Positions 28,822-42,817 of a stretch of 64,000 nucleotides of DNA are shown in pieces. The notes beneath the pieces were generated by a model. It did not search any database. It had not been told where the DNA came from and worked only from the letters and a program-made list of their open reading frames with translations. The stretch covers positions 2,356,001 through 2,420,000 of the forward strand of contig CP160629.1 of NCBI GenBank assembly GCA_038993745.2, read 5' to 3'. The stretch's first letter is position 1; every line of letters begins with the position of its first letter. Source of the stretch: Aliivibrio fischeri (GTDB taxonomy: Bacteria; Pseudomonadota; Gammaproteobacteria; Enterobacterales; Vibrionaceae). The translations under genes were made by a program, and so were the position numbers.

Positions 28822-29386
28822 GGGAGTAACCAGTATTAAATCAAGCACTTACTTCACAAACAAAAAGAAGTTTTCTTATTATTTATGAAAGTTGCTAACT
28901 CGTTTGTAAAAAAAGACCGTAAATAATAACGATATTCCGCTATCTCTATTCTAATTTATATCAATAAAAGTCGCATAAACTGGCAATTATTAGAGAAAAA
29001 CACCGTTTTATATTAAATATTTATTCATTTTGATGAAAAAAAGTGAAATTTACGTGCAACTTTAGTTGGTATTTAATATGACAAAAATGTAGGATAGTTA
29101 CATCGTTAATTAGTTTAATTTGCCACCAATATGGTTATTGGGGCGTTTCGATAGTGATATCTACCCTCTTTAAACAAGTACTACGGATAAAAGTATTTGA
29201 TGGATATCACAATGGATTGGTTAGTTTGCACGTCACAATAAGTGATGCCAGTAAACACCAGAATGGATTCAAACTTGCAACCTCTTGAGACTAACTCACT
29301 GCAAGTTCGATTTGAAAATTAGCAAAGGACTAGACAGAAACTTACGTAGAGAAGTTGTGTCTGCATTAAACTGGAAGGAAGTATCT
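28822..29386. promoter_or_regulatory. Regulatory region upstream of gltBD
   Basis: About 565 AT-rich bases between the divergent yhcC and gltB. Visible structures are a perfect hairpin CCAATA-TGGT-TATTGG near 29127–29142 and a longer inverted pair CTTGCA…TGCAAG near 29275–29306. A 13-codon ORF starts at ATG 29200 but has no ribosome-binding site. A sure promoter could not be placed. In E. coli this interval carries Lrp and IHF sites; none can be assigned here by eye. Confidence 0.45.
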
Positions 29387-32300
29387 ATGGTAGATAGAGA
29401 GCAGAATGCACAAGGCATGTATACTCCAGAACTGGAGCATGATGCGTGTGGTATCGGTTTTGTCGCTCACCTAAAGAACCGCAAATCCCATGATGTGGTA
29501 ACTCAAGCACTTGATATGCTAGCTCGAATGGAGCACCGTGGTGGTCAAGGCTGTGATCCATGCAGTGGTGATGGCGCGGGTATTCTTTTACAGAAGCCAC
29601 ATGAGTTTTTATTAGAAGAAGCCGTTAAACTCAGCATTAAATTACCTTCTTTTGAAAAGTATGGTGTTGGTGTTGTTCTATTCCCTAAAGATGAACACAA
29701 ACGTCAACAATGTAGAGATATTTTAGAACGTAATGCACAACGCTTGGATTTAGAAATCCTTGGCTACCGCATTCTTCCTGTCGATAACTCGATGTTAGGA
29801 GATGATCCTCTAAGCACAGAACCACAATTTGAACACGTATTTATTTCTGGTGGCCCATCAATGAGCCCTGAAGAACTAGAACGTAAATTATATGTTTTAC
29901 GTAACTATACGGTTCGTGTGTGTTTAGAAAGCATTTCAAATATCGGTGATGATTTTTACATTAACTCTCTATCGTACAAAACCTTGGTATATAAAGGTCA
30001 ATTAACGACTGAACAAGTACCACAGTACTTCTTAGATTTACAAAATCCAACGATGGTGACAGCCTTAGCGTTAGTTCACTCTCGTTTCTCAACGAATACT
30101 TTCCCACGCTGGCGTTTAGCTCAACCATTCCGTTACATTGCACATAACGGTGAAATCAATACAGTTCGTGGTAACTTAAATTGGATGAAAGCGCGTGAAG
30201 CGATCATCGAATCTGATTTATTCACTCAACAAGAAATTGATATGCTACTGCCTATCTGTCAAGAAGGCAGCTCTGACTCATCTAACTTTGACATGGCTTT
30301 AGAACTTCTGGTTCTTTCTGGTCGTAGCTTGCCACATGCACTCATGATGATGATCCCTGAAGCATGGCAAGAAAATAAAAATATGGACCCAACACGTCGT
30401 GCATTTTACCAATATCATGCAAACGTAATGGAACCATGGGATGGCCCAGCTTCTGTTTGTTTCACCGATGGTGTACAGGTAGGTGCAACACTTGACCGTA
30501 ATGGTCTTCGCCCTTCTCGTTATACTGTGACAAAAGATGACTTCCTTGTCATGGCTTCAGAATCAGGTGTTGTTGACATTGCACCTGAAAACGTAGAATT
30601 CCGTGGTCGTTTACAGCCAGGGCGTATCTTTGTTGCTGACTTAGAGCAAGGCCGTATTATTTCTGATGAAGAAGTAAAAGATGGTATTGCTAATGCGCAG
30701 CCTTATCAAAAATGGGTTGAAGAAAACCTATTAAGTTTAAATAAACTGCCTGAAGCAACAAACCAATTCAGTCAACCATCTCCTGAGCGTCTACTAAACC
30801 GTCAACAAGCGTTTGGTGTGACATCAGAAGAAGTGAATGAAATTATTCTGCCATTAGCAAAAACGGCGTATGAACCCTTAACTGCAATGGGTGCCGATTG
30901 GCCATTAGCAATTCTTTCACATCAATCTCAGCATTTATCTAACTACTTTAAGCAATTATTTGCACAGGTAACTAACCCGCCGATCGACCCGATCCGTGAG
31001 CGTATGGTGATGTCTCTGAATACCTATTTAGGTAAAGATCAGAACTTACTGACTGAAACACCTGAACACTGTCAAAAAGTAGAACTTGAATCCCCTGTTC
31101 TTTCTAACTCTGAGTTAGAAAAACTTCGTGCGATTGATAACGAACACTTACAAGCTAAAACGCTTGATATCGTTTTCCAAGCAAATGAAGACGCAGGCAA
31201 ACTTGAACGAGCACTTAAACGTATTTGTCAGTATGCAGAAGATGCTGTAATCGATGGTTACTCTATTATCCTTCTGACAGACCGTGCAGTGAACTCAAAC
31301 CATGCTGCAATTCCTGCAATGCTTGCTGTAGGTGCTGTTCATCACCATCTAATTCGTAAAGGTTTACGAGCTAAATGTGACATCGTTATTGAAACGGGTG
31401 ACGCTCGTGAAACTCACCATTTTGCAACACTCGTTGGCTATGGCGCTAACGCAGTAAACCCATACCTTGTTATTGAAACCATTGTTGAACTGCAGAGAAC
31501 AAAGAAACTTGATCCTGAAGTATCAACAAAAGAATATTTTGATAACTACCGTAAAGGGGTTAATGGCGGTTTACTTAAGATCTTCTCTAAAATGGGTATT
31601 TCAACACTGCAGTCTTATCATGGTGCTCAAATCTTTGAAGCACTTGGTATTAGTAAGCCAGTTGTTGATAAATACTTCACAGGTACCGTTTCTCGTATCC
31701 AAGGTCTAACGATTGATGATATCGCAAAAGAAGTTCTTATCCGCCACCGTGTAGGTTATCCAACGCGCGAAATCCCTGTGCAAGTTCTTGATGTTGGTGG
31801 TGTATACCAATGGAAACAACGTGGTGAAAAACACTTGTTTAACCCTGAAACGATTTCACTACTACAAGAATCAACTCGTAATAAAGATTACGCTCAATTT
31901 AAGAAATATGCGAAAGCAGTAGATGATCAAGGTGATGATGCAGCAACACTACGTAGCCAACTTGATTTCATTAAAAACCCTGCAGGTTCAATCCCTCTGG
32001 AAGAAGTAGAGCCAATTGAGAATATTCTGAAACGTTTTGCAACTGGTGCAATGTCGTTTGGTTCAATTTCTCATGAAGCTCACTCAACACTTGCAGTGGC
32101 AATGAACCGCATTGGTGCTAAATCTAACTCAGGCGAAGGTGGTGAAGACCCTATCCGTTTTGAGAAGAAAAATAATGGTGACTGGGAACGTTCAGCTATC
32201 AAACAAGTCGCATCTGGTCGTTTTGGTGTTACCTCTTATTACCTAACTAACGCTGATGAGCTGCAAATTAAGATGGCTCAAGGTGCAAAACCAGGCGAAG

Positions 32301-33934
32301 GTGGTCAACTACCTGGTGATAAAGTCGATGATTGGATTGGTGCAACACGTCACTCTACTCCTGGGGTTGGTCTGATTTCACCACCGCCACATCATGATAT
32401 TTATTCTATCGAAGATTTAGCACAACTTATCTACGATCTGAAAAACGCCAACCGTAAAGGACGCGTTAACGTTAAGTTAGTATCTGAAGCTGGTGTTGGT
32501 ACTATCGCTTCTGGTGTAGCTAAAGCCAAAGCCGATGTGGTTCTTATTGCTGGTTTTGATGGTGGTACAGGTGCATCTCCAATGTCATCTATCCGTCATA
32601 CCGGTCTTCCATGGGAGCTCGGTCTAGCAGAAACACACCAAACGCTACTGAAAAATGGTTTACGTAACCGTATCGTTGTTCAGTCAGATGGCCAAATGAA
32701 AACACCTCGAGATCTTGCAGTAGCAACGCTTCTTGGTGCAGAAGAATGGGGTGTAGCTACGGCTGCTCTTGTTGTTGAAGGCTGTATCATGATGCGTAAG
32801 TGTCATAAAAATACGTGTCCTGTAGGTATCGCAACGCAAAACAAAACACTTCGTGAGCGCTTTGATGGACGTGTTGAAGACGTGGTGACGTTCTTCCAAT
32901 ATATGGCTGAAGGCCTACGTGAAGTGATGGCAGAACTTGGTTTCCGCTCTATCGATGAAATGGTTGGTCAATCTCATAAACTTAAGGTTCGTGATGACAT
33001 CGGACATTGGAAATATAAAAACCTAGACTTAACACCGGTTCTTCATATTGAACAACCACGTGCTGAAGATGGTATTTATAACCAAATTCAACAACAGCAT
33101 AACCTTGAAGATGTTCTGGATCGCAAACTTATCCAAGCCGCAATTCCAGCATTAGAACGAGGCGAAGCCGTTACTGCTGAATTTGACATCATTAATACAG
33201 ACCGAAGTGTCGGTACTATGCTGTCAAACGAGATTTCAAAAGTGTATAAAGACCAAGGTTTACCTCAACCGATGAACGTTAAATTCAACGGTTCTGCAGG
33301 TCAAAGTTTGGGAGCATTCCTAGCTAAAGGCGTGAAATTTGAAGTTGAAGGCGATGCGAACGATTACTGGGGTAAGGGCCTATCAGGCGGTACACTAGTT
33401 CTTTACCCAGATGCGAAATCAACGATTGTCGCTGAAGATAACATTGTTGTTGGTAACGTTTGTTTCTACGGTGCAACGTCAGGTGAATCTTACATTCGTG
33501 GTATGGCTGGTGAACGTTTCTGTGTTCGTAACTCCGGTGCCAAAGTGGTCGTTGAAGGTGTTGGTGATCACGGTTGTGAATACATGACTGGAGGGGTTGC
33601 TGTTATCCTTGGTTCAACGGGTCGTAACTTTGCTGCAGGCATGAGTGGTGGTATCGCTTATGTTTGGGATAAATCAGGCGATTTTGAATCTAAACTAAAT
33701 CCTGAACTTGTTGATTTAGACCCTATTGAACAAGAAGATAAAGATCTTCTATTAGAAATGCTAACCAAGCATGTTGAATTCACAGGAAGTGAAGTTGCTC
33801 AGTCTTTCTTAGATAACTTTGAAGCTAACTTAGCCTCTTTGGCTAAAGTAATGCCGCGAGATTACAAAGCGGTACTTCAAAAGCGTAAAGCTGAAGCACA
33901 ACAAGCACAAACGGAAGAAGTGGAGGCAGTATAA
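29387..33934 (+). CDS. gltB: Glutamate synthase (NADPH) large subunit
   Basis: A 1515-residue alpha subunit transferring the glutamine amide to 2-oxoglutarate. The start at ATG 29387 has GGAAGGAAG upstream; the open frame extends 34 codons further without support. A 20-residue propeptide would be cleaved before Cys21 (HDACGIGF), the amidotransferase nucleophile. N-terminal glutaminase, central domain, FMN-binding synthase barrel (GEGGEDPIRF, AKPGEGGQLPG, GFDGGTGASP), 3Fe–4S cysteines (CIMMRKCHKNTCPVG) and a C-terminal beta-helix follow in order. Cotranscribed with gltD. Confidence 0.96.
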   Translation: MVDREQNAQGMYTPELEHDACGIGFVAHLKNRKSHDVVTQALDMLARMEHRGGQGCDPCSGDGAGILLQKPHEFLLEEAVKLSIKLPSFEKYGVGVVLFPKDEHKRQQCRDILERNAQRLDLEILGYRILPVDNSMLGDDPLSTEPQFEHVFISGGPSMSPEELERKLYVLRNYTVRVCLESISNIGDDFYINSLSYKTLVYKGQLTTEQVPQYFLDLQNPTMVTALALVHSRFSTNTFPRWRLAQPFRYIAHNGEINTVRGNLNWMKAREAIIESDLFTQQEIDMLLPICQEGSSDSSNFDMALELLVLSGRSLPHALMMMIPEAWQENKNMDPTRRAFYQYHANVMEPWDGPASVCFTDGVQVGATLDRNGLRPSRYTVTKDDFLVMASESGVVDIAPENVEFRGRLQPGRIFVADLEQGRIISDEEVKDGIANAQPYQKWVEENLLSLNKLPEATNQFSQPSPERLLNRQQAFGVTSEEVNEIILPLAKTAYEPLTAMGADWPLAILSHQSQHLSNYFKQLFAQVTNPPIDPIRERMVMSLNTYLGKDQNLLTETPEHCQKVELESPVLSNSELEKLRAIDNEHLQAKTLDIVFQANEDAGKLERALKRICQYAEDAVIDGYSIILLTDRAVNSNHAAIPAMLAVGAVHHHLIRKGLRAKCDIVIETGDARETHHFATLVGYGANAVNPYLVIETIVELQRTKKLDPEVSTKEYFDNYRKGVNGGLLKIFSKMGISTLQSYHGAQIFEALGISKPVVDKYFTGTVSRIQGLTIDDIAKEVLIRHRVGYPTREIPVQVLDVGGVYQWKQRGEKHLFNPETISLLQESTRNKDYAQFKKYAKAVDDQGDDAATLRSQLDFIKNPAGSIPLEEVEPIENILKRFATGAMSFGSISHEAHSTLAVAMNRIGAKSNSGEGGEDPIRFEKKNNGDWERSAIKQVASGRFGVTSYYLTNADELQIKMAQGAKPGEGGQLPGDKVDDWIGATRHSTPGVGLISPPPHHDIYSIEDLAQLIYDLKNANRKGRVNVKLVSEAGVGTIASGVAKAKADVVLIAGFDGGTGASPMSSIRHTGLPWELGLAETHQTLLKNGLRNRIVVQSDGQMKTPRDLAVATLLGAEEWGVATAALVVEGCIMMRKCHKNTCPVGIATQNKTLRERFDGRVEDVVTFFQYMAEGLREVMAELGFRSIDEMVGQSHKLKVRDDIGHWKYKNLDLTPVLHIEQPRAEDGIYNQIQQQHNLEDVLDRKLIQAAIPALERGEAVTAEFDIINTDRSVGTMLSNEISKVYKDQGLPQPMNVKFNGSAGQSLGAFLAKGVKFEVEGDANDYWGKGLSGGTLVLYPDAKSTIVAEDNIVVGNVCFYGATSGESYIRGMAGERFCVRNSGAKVVVEGVGDHGCEYMTGGVAVILGSTGRNFAAGMSGGIAYVWDKSGDFESKLNPELVDLDPIEQEDKDLLLEMLTKHVEFTGSEVAQSFLDNFEANLASLAKVMPRDYKAVLQKRKAEAQQAQTEEVEAV

Positions 33935-35406
33935 TGGGTAAGCCTACTGGTTTTTTAGAGCATGGTCGTGAACTTCCAAAGAAGATCGACCCTAGTGTTC
34001 GAATTCAAGACAATAAAGAATTCGTCTTAAACGAAGAGTTTGGCGACAAAATTAATACTCAAGCATCTCGCTGTATGGATTGTGGTGTACCGTTTTGTCA
34101 TAACGGGTGCCCTATTGGTAACATTATTCCTGAATTTAACGATGCCGTTTATCGTGATAGTTGGGAAGAAGCATGGAAGATCTTAAGTTCAACAAATAAC
34201 TTTCCAGAATTTACTGGTCGAGTATGTCCTGCTCCTTGTGAAAGTGCCTGTGTTCTTGGTATCAACCAAGATCCAATCACAATTTGTAATATCGAGAAAA
34301 CAATTGTAGAGACGGCATATCGTGAGGGCTACGCACAACCGAAAAAACCTCGTTCACGAACAGGTAAAACGGTAGCCATTGTTGGTTCAGGTCCTGCTGG
34401 CTTAGCAGCAGCAGAGCAACTTAATAGTGCTGGCCATTCAGTCACCGTATATGAGCGTGACGAAAAAGTAGGTGGACTACTTCGATTTGGCATTCCAGAT
34501 TTTAAATTAGGAATGGACATTATTGATCGTAAAATCAATTTAATGGCTGATGCTGGTATTAAGTTCGAAGTTAACGCTCATATTGGTATTGATGTTAATG
34601 CACAGCAACTACGCCAAGATTTTGATGTCGTTCTACTTACTGGTGGTTCTACCGTGCCACGAGACCTGCCAATTCCTGGTCGTGACCTCAATGGGGTTCA
34701 CTTTGCAATGGAGTTCCTAGGTCAAAATAACCGCCGTGCTAATAACATGGATTTAAAAACCAAAGAAATCCACGCTAAAGGCAAACACGTTGTAGTTATT
34801 GGCGGTGGCGATACAGGTTCTGACTGTGTTGGTACTTCTAATCGCCATGGTGCAGCAAGCATTACTCAGGTAGAGATCATGCCGATCCCACCAGAAAAAC
34901 GCCCTGCAAATATGCCTTGGCCTCAATATCCGATGATCATGAAAACAACCACTTCTCACGAAGAAGGTTGTGAGCGTCATTGGAATATTTTAACCAAAGA
35001 ATTTATCTCTGATGATGCTGGTAATGTAAAAGGTCTTCGTATTGCAGATATCGTTTGGCAAGATGCGAAGCCAGGTGAACGCCCAGGCTTTGATGAAGTT
35101 GCAGGCAGTGAACGAGTTATTCCTTGTGACCAAGCCTTCTTAGCTATGGGCTTCTTACATCCAGAACCAACGGGTGTATTAGCACAATTAGACATCAAGT
35201 TAGACGATCGTGGTAATGTGGCTACAGAGGGCTTTGCGACAAATCAAAAAGGTGTTTTTGCGGCAGGAGATATGCGAACAGGACAATCTCTGGTTGTTCG
35301 TTGTATTAATGAAGGTCGTGAATGTGCTCGTGAAATAGATAGCTATCTAATGGGTGGCTCTAATTTAGAAGCAAAAGCGGATTCATTAATGCTTTCTGCT
35401 TCATGA
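33934..35406 (+). CDS. gltD: Glutamate synthase small subunit
   Basis: A 490-residue beta subunit supplying electrons from NADPH. N-terminal cysteines [14 protein letters not shown] and later [12 protein letters not shown] bind two 4Fe–4S clusters; FAD-binding [15 protein letters not shown] (about 149–163) and the NADPH-binding [12 protein letters not shown] (about 288–299) follow. Its ATG shares one base with the gltB stop (TAATG). A TTCG-loop terminator ends the operon. Confidence 0.96.
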   Translation: MGKPTGFLEHGRELPKKIDPSVRIQDNKEFVLNEEFGDKINTQASRCMDCGVPFCHNGCPIGNIIPEFNDAVYRDSWEEAWKILSSTNNFPEFTGRVCPAPCESACVLGINQDPITICNIEKTIVETAYREGYAQPKKPRSRTGKTVAIVGSGPAGLAAAEQLNSAGHSVTVYERDEKVGGLLRFGIPDFKLGMDIIDRKINLMADAGIKFEVNAHIGIDVNAQQLRQDFDVVLLTGGSTVPRDLPIPGRDLNGVHFAMEFLGQNNRRANNMDLKTKEIHAKGKHVVVIGGGDTGSDCVGTSNRHGAASITQVEIMPIPPEKRPANMPWPQYPMIMKTTTSHEEGCERHWNILTKEFISDDAGNVKGLRIADIVWQDAKPGERPGFDEVAGSERVIPCDQAFLAMGFLHPEPTGVLAQLDIKLDDRGNVATEGFATNQKGVFAAGDMRTGQSLVVRCINEGRECAREIDSYLMGGSNLEAKADSLMLSAS

Positions 35407-35438
35407 TTTACTAAATTCAGGTTTCCTTCCAAACCTTT

Positions 35439-35467
35439 GGCCAACATTTCGATGTTGGCCTTTTTTC
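35439..35467 (+). terminator. Terminator after gltBD
   Basis: GGCCAACAT-TTCG-ATGTTGGCC, a perfect 9-bp stem with a stable TTCG tetraloop, followed by six T. Confidence 0.92.
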
Positions 35468-35493
35468 TGCTTCATAGCTAAAAACGACAATTT

Positions 35494-35655
35494 ATACCAT
35501 TCTGGATAAATAGTTGTTCAGATAATTGCGTAGGAAAAATCGATTATAGCAAGGCATAAATTACAGTAACTAGTGGATCTAATTACACAATTTATAACGC
35601 TGATATAATCGATTTTAACAAGCAAGAATGATCAAATACTTATGTAGATTGGTAT
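35494..35655. repeat. 162-bp palindromic MITE-like element
   Basis: The ends are inverted repeats: ATACCATTCTGGATAAATA on the left against ATACCAATCTACATAAGTA from the right (15 of 19 match). A further internal pair AAAATCGATTATA (13 bp) is exactly inverted on the two sides, and the centre (GTAACTAG / CTAATTAC) is nearly palindromic, so the whole element could fold as one long imperfect hairpin. TTA occurs directly outside both TACCA ends and could be a target-site duplication. It has no coding capacity. Likely one copy of a dispersed family; only one copy is seen here. Confidence 0.7.
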
Positions 35656-35737
35656 TAAATACGATTTTTAGCTATTTTGTACTTATACTTCTTTAATAAA
35701 CACCTAAATCTATAATAAAAAGTGGTTAATTATATTT

Positions 35738-36169
35738 ATGAAAAAATTACTTCTCACTCTAGTTAGCTCTTCATTACTTGTTGCTTGTAGTCAAAGGACG
35801 GAATCAATGGAAGACAAATCAATCGCTCCTTGTGGAGATAAACCCAACTGCATATCAACACTCGACGAGCGTGAGGAGTTTACTGCAAAACCCTTTATAT
35901 TAACTAGTTCAGCAAATATGAAAGCAATCAGCCATATTGCCAGTCAATTAAAAGGAGCTAAATTAGTTGATATTAATAATGATTACGCCCGCATTGAATG
36001 TACAAGCTCAGTATTCCGTTTTGTTGATGACTTAGAACTACGAATTTACGGTAATACTCTGATTGTTCGCTCTGAATCACGAACAGGTTACTCAGATTTT
36101 GGCGTAAACCGTAAGCGAGTGGAAAAGCTAAGAACACTATTAGAAGAAAAGGGACTTATTTCCCAATAA
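35738..36169 (+). CDS. DUF1499 lipoprotein
   Basis: A 143-residue protein with a lipoprotein signal (MKKLLLTLVSSSLLVAC, Cys17) and a DUF1499 domain, seen in PCGDKPNCISTLDER, the FRFVDDLELRIY strand pair and the ending RSESRTGYSDFGVNRKRVEKLR. Function of the family is unknown. It is preceded by the MITE-like element and its stop codon lies at the edge of a tandem duplication containing tRNA-Asp remnants. Confidence 0.87.
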   Translation: MKKLLLTLVSSSLLVACSQRTESMEDKSIAPCGDKPNCISTLDEREEFTAKPFILTSSANMKAISHIASQLKGAKLVDINNDYARIECTSSVFRFVDDLELRIYGNTLIVRSESRTGYSDFGVNRKRVEKLRTLLEEKGLISQ

Positions 36170-36272
36170 AAAACCTAACCAACTGAACTGCCACTTAGCT
36201 CTGTTTATCTCATTCAATTTTCTACAGACGTAAAAAAGCCCTAATCTTTCGATTAGGGTTTCTTCATATAAG

Positions 36273-36380
36273 TGGCGGAGTGGACGGGACTTTCTATCAA
36301 CCTTGAAAGCAACACGTCCCCCGGCGTGATAGGCCGCTAAGCTCTCCAATAAAAAGCCTAACCAACTGAACTACCACTCC
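36273..36380 (-). pseudogene. Decayed tRNA-Asp copy
   Basis: The two ends match the intact tRNA-Asp (TGGCGGAGTGGACGGGACT on the plus strand at the left, ACCAACTGAACTACCACTCC at the right) and so does the anticodon stem region (CCCCCGGCGTGATAGGCCG), but the T arm and the D-side joint are replaced or extended by unrelated sequence, making it about 108 bases long. It cannot fold as a normal tRNA. A shorter remnant lies at 36174–36195. Confidence 0.7.
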
Positions 36381-36415
36381 GCTCTGCTTATCTCATTCTA
36401 TTTTCTACAAACGTA

Positions 36416-36449
36416 AAAAAGCCCTAATCTTTCGATTAGGGCTTTTTCA
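36416..36449 (-). terminator. Terminator after the rRNA operon / tRNA-Asp
   Basis: On the minus strand AGCCCTAATC/GATTAGGGCT with loop GAAA and T run. A slightly mutated copy lies at 36234–36262 in the duplicated block. Confidence 0.88.
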
Positions 36450-36455
36450 AATAAG

Positions 36456-36532
36456 TGGCGGAGTGGACGGGACTCGAACCCGCGACCCCCGGCGTGACAG
36501 GCCGGTATTCTAACCAACTGAACTACCACTCC
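36456..36532 (-). tRNA. tRNA-Asp (GTC)
   Basis: Minus-strand 77 bases from GGAGTGG to CCA. Acceptor GGAGTGG/CCACTCC, anticodon GTC in CCTGTCACG, T loop GGTTCGAGTC. Nearly identical to E. coli tRNA-Asp. Distal tRNA of the rRNA operon. Confidence 0.97.
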
Positions 36533-36574
36533 GCAGTGGACTACTTGTCGTCGCTGACAAGTGTTCATAATTTA

Positions 36575-36694
36575 AAGCCTGGCGATGTCCTACTCTCACA
36601 TGGGGAAACCCCACACTACCATCGGCGCTATTACGTTTCACTTCTGAGTTCGGCATGGGATCAGGTGGGTCCATAACGCTATGGTCGCCAAGCA
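36575..36694 (-). rRNA. rrf: 5S ribosomal RNA
   Basis: Minus strand, starting TGCTTGGCGACCATAGCG and ending CGCCAGGCTT, about 120 bases, with the conserved CCGAACTCAGAAGTGAAACG segment. It follows 23S and precedes tRNA-Asp. Confidence 0.97.
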
Positions 36695-36785
36695 AATTCT
36701 TTAATTCGGAAAGCTTAATTCTTAATGCACATTCAAATTCGTTTCTTGCAACTTCAAATCCGTTCAAAACCCCTTGGGTGTTGTA

Positions 36786-39673
<2,888 letters not shown>

Positions 39674-39875
39674 ATACAACCCCAAGAGGTTTCGTATGGC
39701 ATAAACAACCAAGGTTGAACTCGTCATTGCGAGTTCTGGTTTTTCGCCGGATTCAAAATACAAGAACACTTGAATGTGTTGTTCTTCGTTTTACAAAGTA
39801 AAACAAAGGATATTAAGAACTTTTAAATTTTGATTTGAATAACTCGTAAGTTATTTAAATCAGTCAGCTTTCCAA

Positions 39876-39889
39876 ATTGTTAAAGAGCG
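39876..39889 (-). promoter_or_regulatory. Spacer boxA antitermination element
   Basis: CGCTCTTTAACAAT on the minus strand matches boxA, between tRNA-Glu and 23S, as in E. coli rRNA operons. Confidence 0.8.
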
Positions 39890-39946
39890 ATTTCACGCTT
39901 ATGCGTGTAACCATTTTTAAAGACTCTCAAGGAGAATACTTAAAGA

Positions 39947-40022
39947 TGGTATCCCGTAGGGGAGTCGAACCCCTGTTACCGCCGTGAAAGGGCGGTGTCC
40001 TAGGCCTCTAGACGAACGGGAC
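39947..40022 (-). tRNA. tRNA-Glu (TTC)
   Basis: Minus-strand 76 bases, GTCCCGT at the 5' end to CCA. Anticodon TTC in CCTTTCACG, T arm CAGGGGTTCGACTCCCCTA. Acceptor stem is complete with one G–T pair. It is the only tRNA in the 16S–23S spacer. Confidence 0.97.
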
Positions 40023-40089
40023 ACTAAGATACTCTAAATTCAAAACCTAATTAATCTGTGTGAACACTCATAAATCGTAATCTATCGTT

Positions 40090-41642
<1,553 letters not shown>

Positions 41643-41793
41643 AGTTTTTTTGAACTCTTTCAGCAGAAAGAAGTTCGACTCAATGATTAATACTGATTGT
41701 TACATAAAAGTAATTTTGTGTAGTCACTCAGTTCATTGATAATTTGTTGATTATCAATTCACAAGTGCCCACACAGATTAATAGGTTTCTAAT

Positions 41794-41806
41794 TTTTAAA
41801 GAGCTT
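41794..41806 (-). promoter_or_regulatory. Leader boxA of the rRNA operon
   Basis: AAGCTCTTTAAAA on the minus strand upstream of 16S resembles boxA (GCTCTTTAACA). Confidence 0.7.
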
Positions 41807-41859
41807 ACTAACAAAGCAGACTGTGATACGAATCACTCTCTCCGTGTCAGTGGATGCGC

Positions 41860-41887
41860 AGTATAGGCGTATCAGATTTTGATGCAA
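41860..41887 (-). promoter_or_regulatory. rRNA operon promoter (P1-like)
   Basis: On the minus strand TTGCAT (41882–41887), 16-base spacer, TATACT (41860–41865), then a GC-rich GCGC discriminator. Upstream is an AT-rich run suited to an UP element. The 16-base spacing and GC discriminator are typical of stringently controlled rrn P1. The region 41888–42055 also holds the divergent mtnN promoter. Confidence 0.85.
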
Positions 41888-42055
41888 GCATTTTTATTAA
41901 AAAAACAATCAACCGAACAATAAATAAACATAATGTTTAAAATACAAACAAAACCACTTATTTATTTCAGAATAAACATCAAATTCCATATCTCCTAAGT
42001 ACTATATACCTATGTTACAATCACCCACTACTCTAACTTTTATTGAGATATAAAC

Positions 42056-42751
42056 ATGAAAATTGGCATTATTGGCGCTATGGAACAAGAAGTTGCCATT
42101 CTTAAAGACAAAATTGAAGGTCTATCAACAGTAACTAAAGCTGGTTGTACTTTTTATACTGGTACATTAAATGGCGCTGACGTTGTTTTATTACAGTCAG
42201 GGATTGGTAAAGTTGCAGCAGCAGTTGGAACAACTCTTCTTATTGCTGAGCATAATGTTGATGTCGTTCTTAATACAGGTTCTGCGGGTGGCTTTGATTC
42301 ATCATTAAATCTTGGTGACGTGGTCATCTCAACAGAAGTTCGCCACCACGATGCTGACGTAACTGCTTTTGGTTACGAAATGGGACAAATGGCTCAACAG
42401 CCAGCTGCATTTATTGCTGACGAAAAGCTAATCACAACTGCTGAGCAAGCATTAACTGAAATGAGTGATAAGCACGCTGTTCGCGGATTAATTTGTACTG
42501 GTGATGTTTTTGTTTGTACTCCTGAGCGCCAAGAGTTTATCCGTACTCACTTCCCTTCAGTAATTGCTGTAGAAATGGAAGCCTCAGCGATTGCTCAAAC
42601 ATGTCACCAATTCAATACACCTTTTGTTGTCGTTCGAGCTATTTCAGACGTAGCAGATAAAGAGTCGCCAATGAGCTTTGATGAATTCCTTCCTCTTGCA
42701 GCACAAAGCTCATCAGAAATGGTATTAAACATGGTTACTTTATTAAAGTAA
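42056..42751 (+). CDS. mtnN: 5'-methylthioadenosine/S-adenosylhomocysteine nucleosidase
   Basis: A 231-residue nucleosidase (Pfs/MtnN, E. coli 232) cleaving MTA and SAH; the SRH product feeds LuxS and autoinducer-2 in vibrios. N-terminal [15 protein letters not shown] with Glu12, the [10 protein letters not shown] loop, and [10 protein letters not shown] with the ribose-binding Met-Glu and catalytic Asp in RAISDVAD are intact. Divergent from the rRNA operon; followed by a 10-bp hairpin. Confidence 0.96.
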
Positions 42752-42760
42752 TCTTATTTA

Positions 42761-42797
42761 ATTGAGTCAGTTTCTCTGACTCAATTTTATCTTCTTT
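42761..42797 (+). terminator. Hairpin after mtnN
   Basis: ATTGAGTCAG-TTTCT-CTGACTCAAT, a perfect 10-bp stem followed by a mixed T-rich tract. Confidence 0.75.
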
Positions 42798-42817
42798 TAT
42801 ATATAAAGAATCACCTC

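Larger units (their letters stand above)
36163..36473 (-). repeat. Tandem duplication with 183-bp period around tRNA-Asp
   Basis: The block beginning CCAATAAAAA at 36163 recurs in register at 36346 (offset 183). Both copies contain CCTAACCAACTGAACT-like tRNA-Asp 5' sequence, a similar AT-rich spacer, the terminator AGCCCTAATC…GATTAGGG and then GTGGCGGAGTGGACGGGACT, the tRNA-Asp 3' end. This indicates at least two past duplications of tRNA-Asp plus its terminator, the left ones decayed. Confidence 0.75.

Noticed and set aside
29200..29241. 13-codon ORF in the gltB leader as a leader peptide
   Set aside because: No ribosome-binding site, no enrichment for Glu/Gln codons and no attenuator after it.
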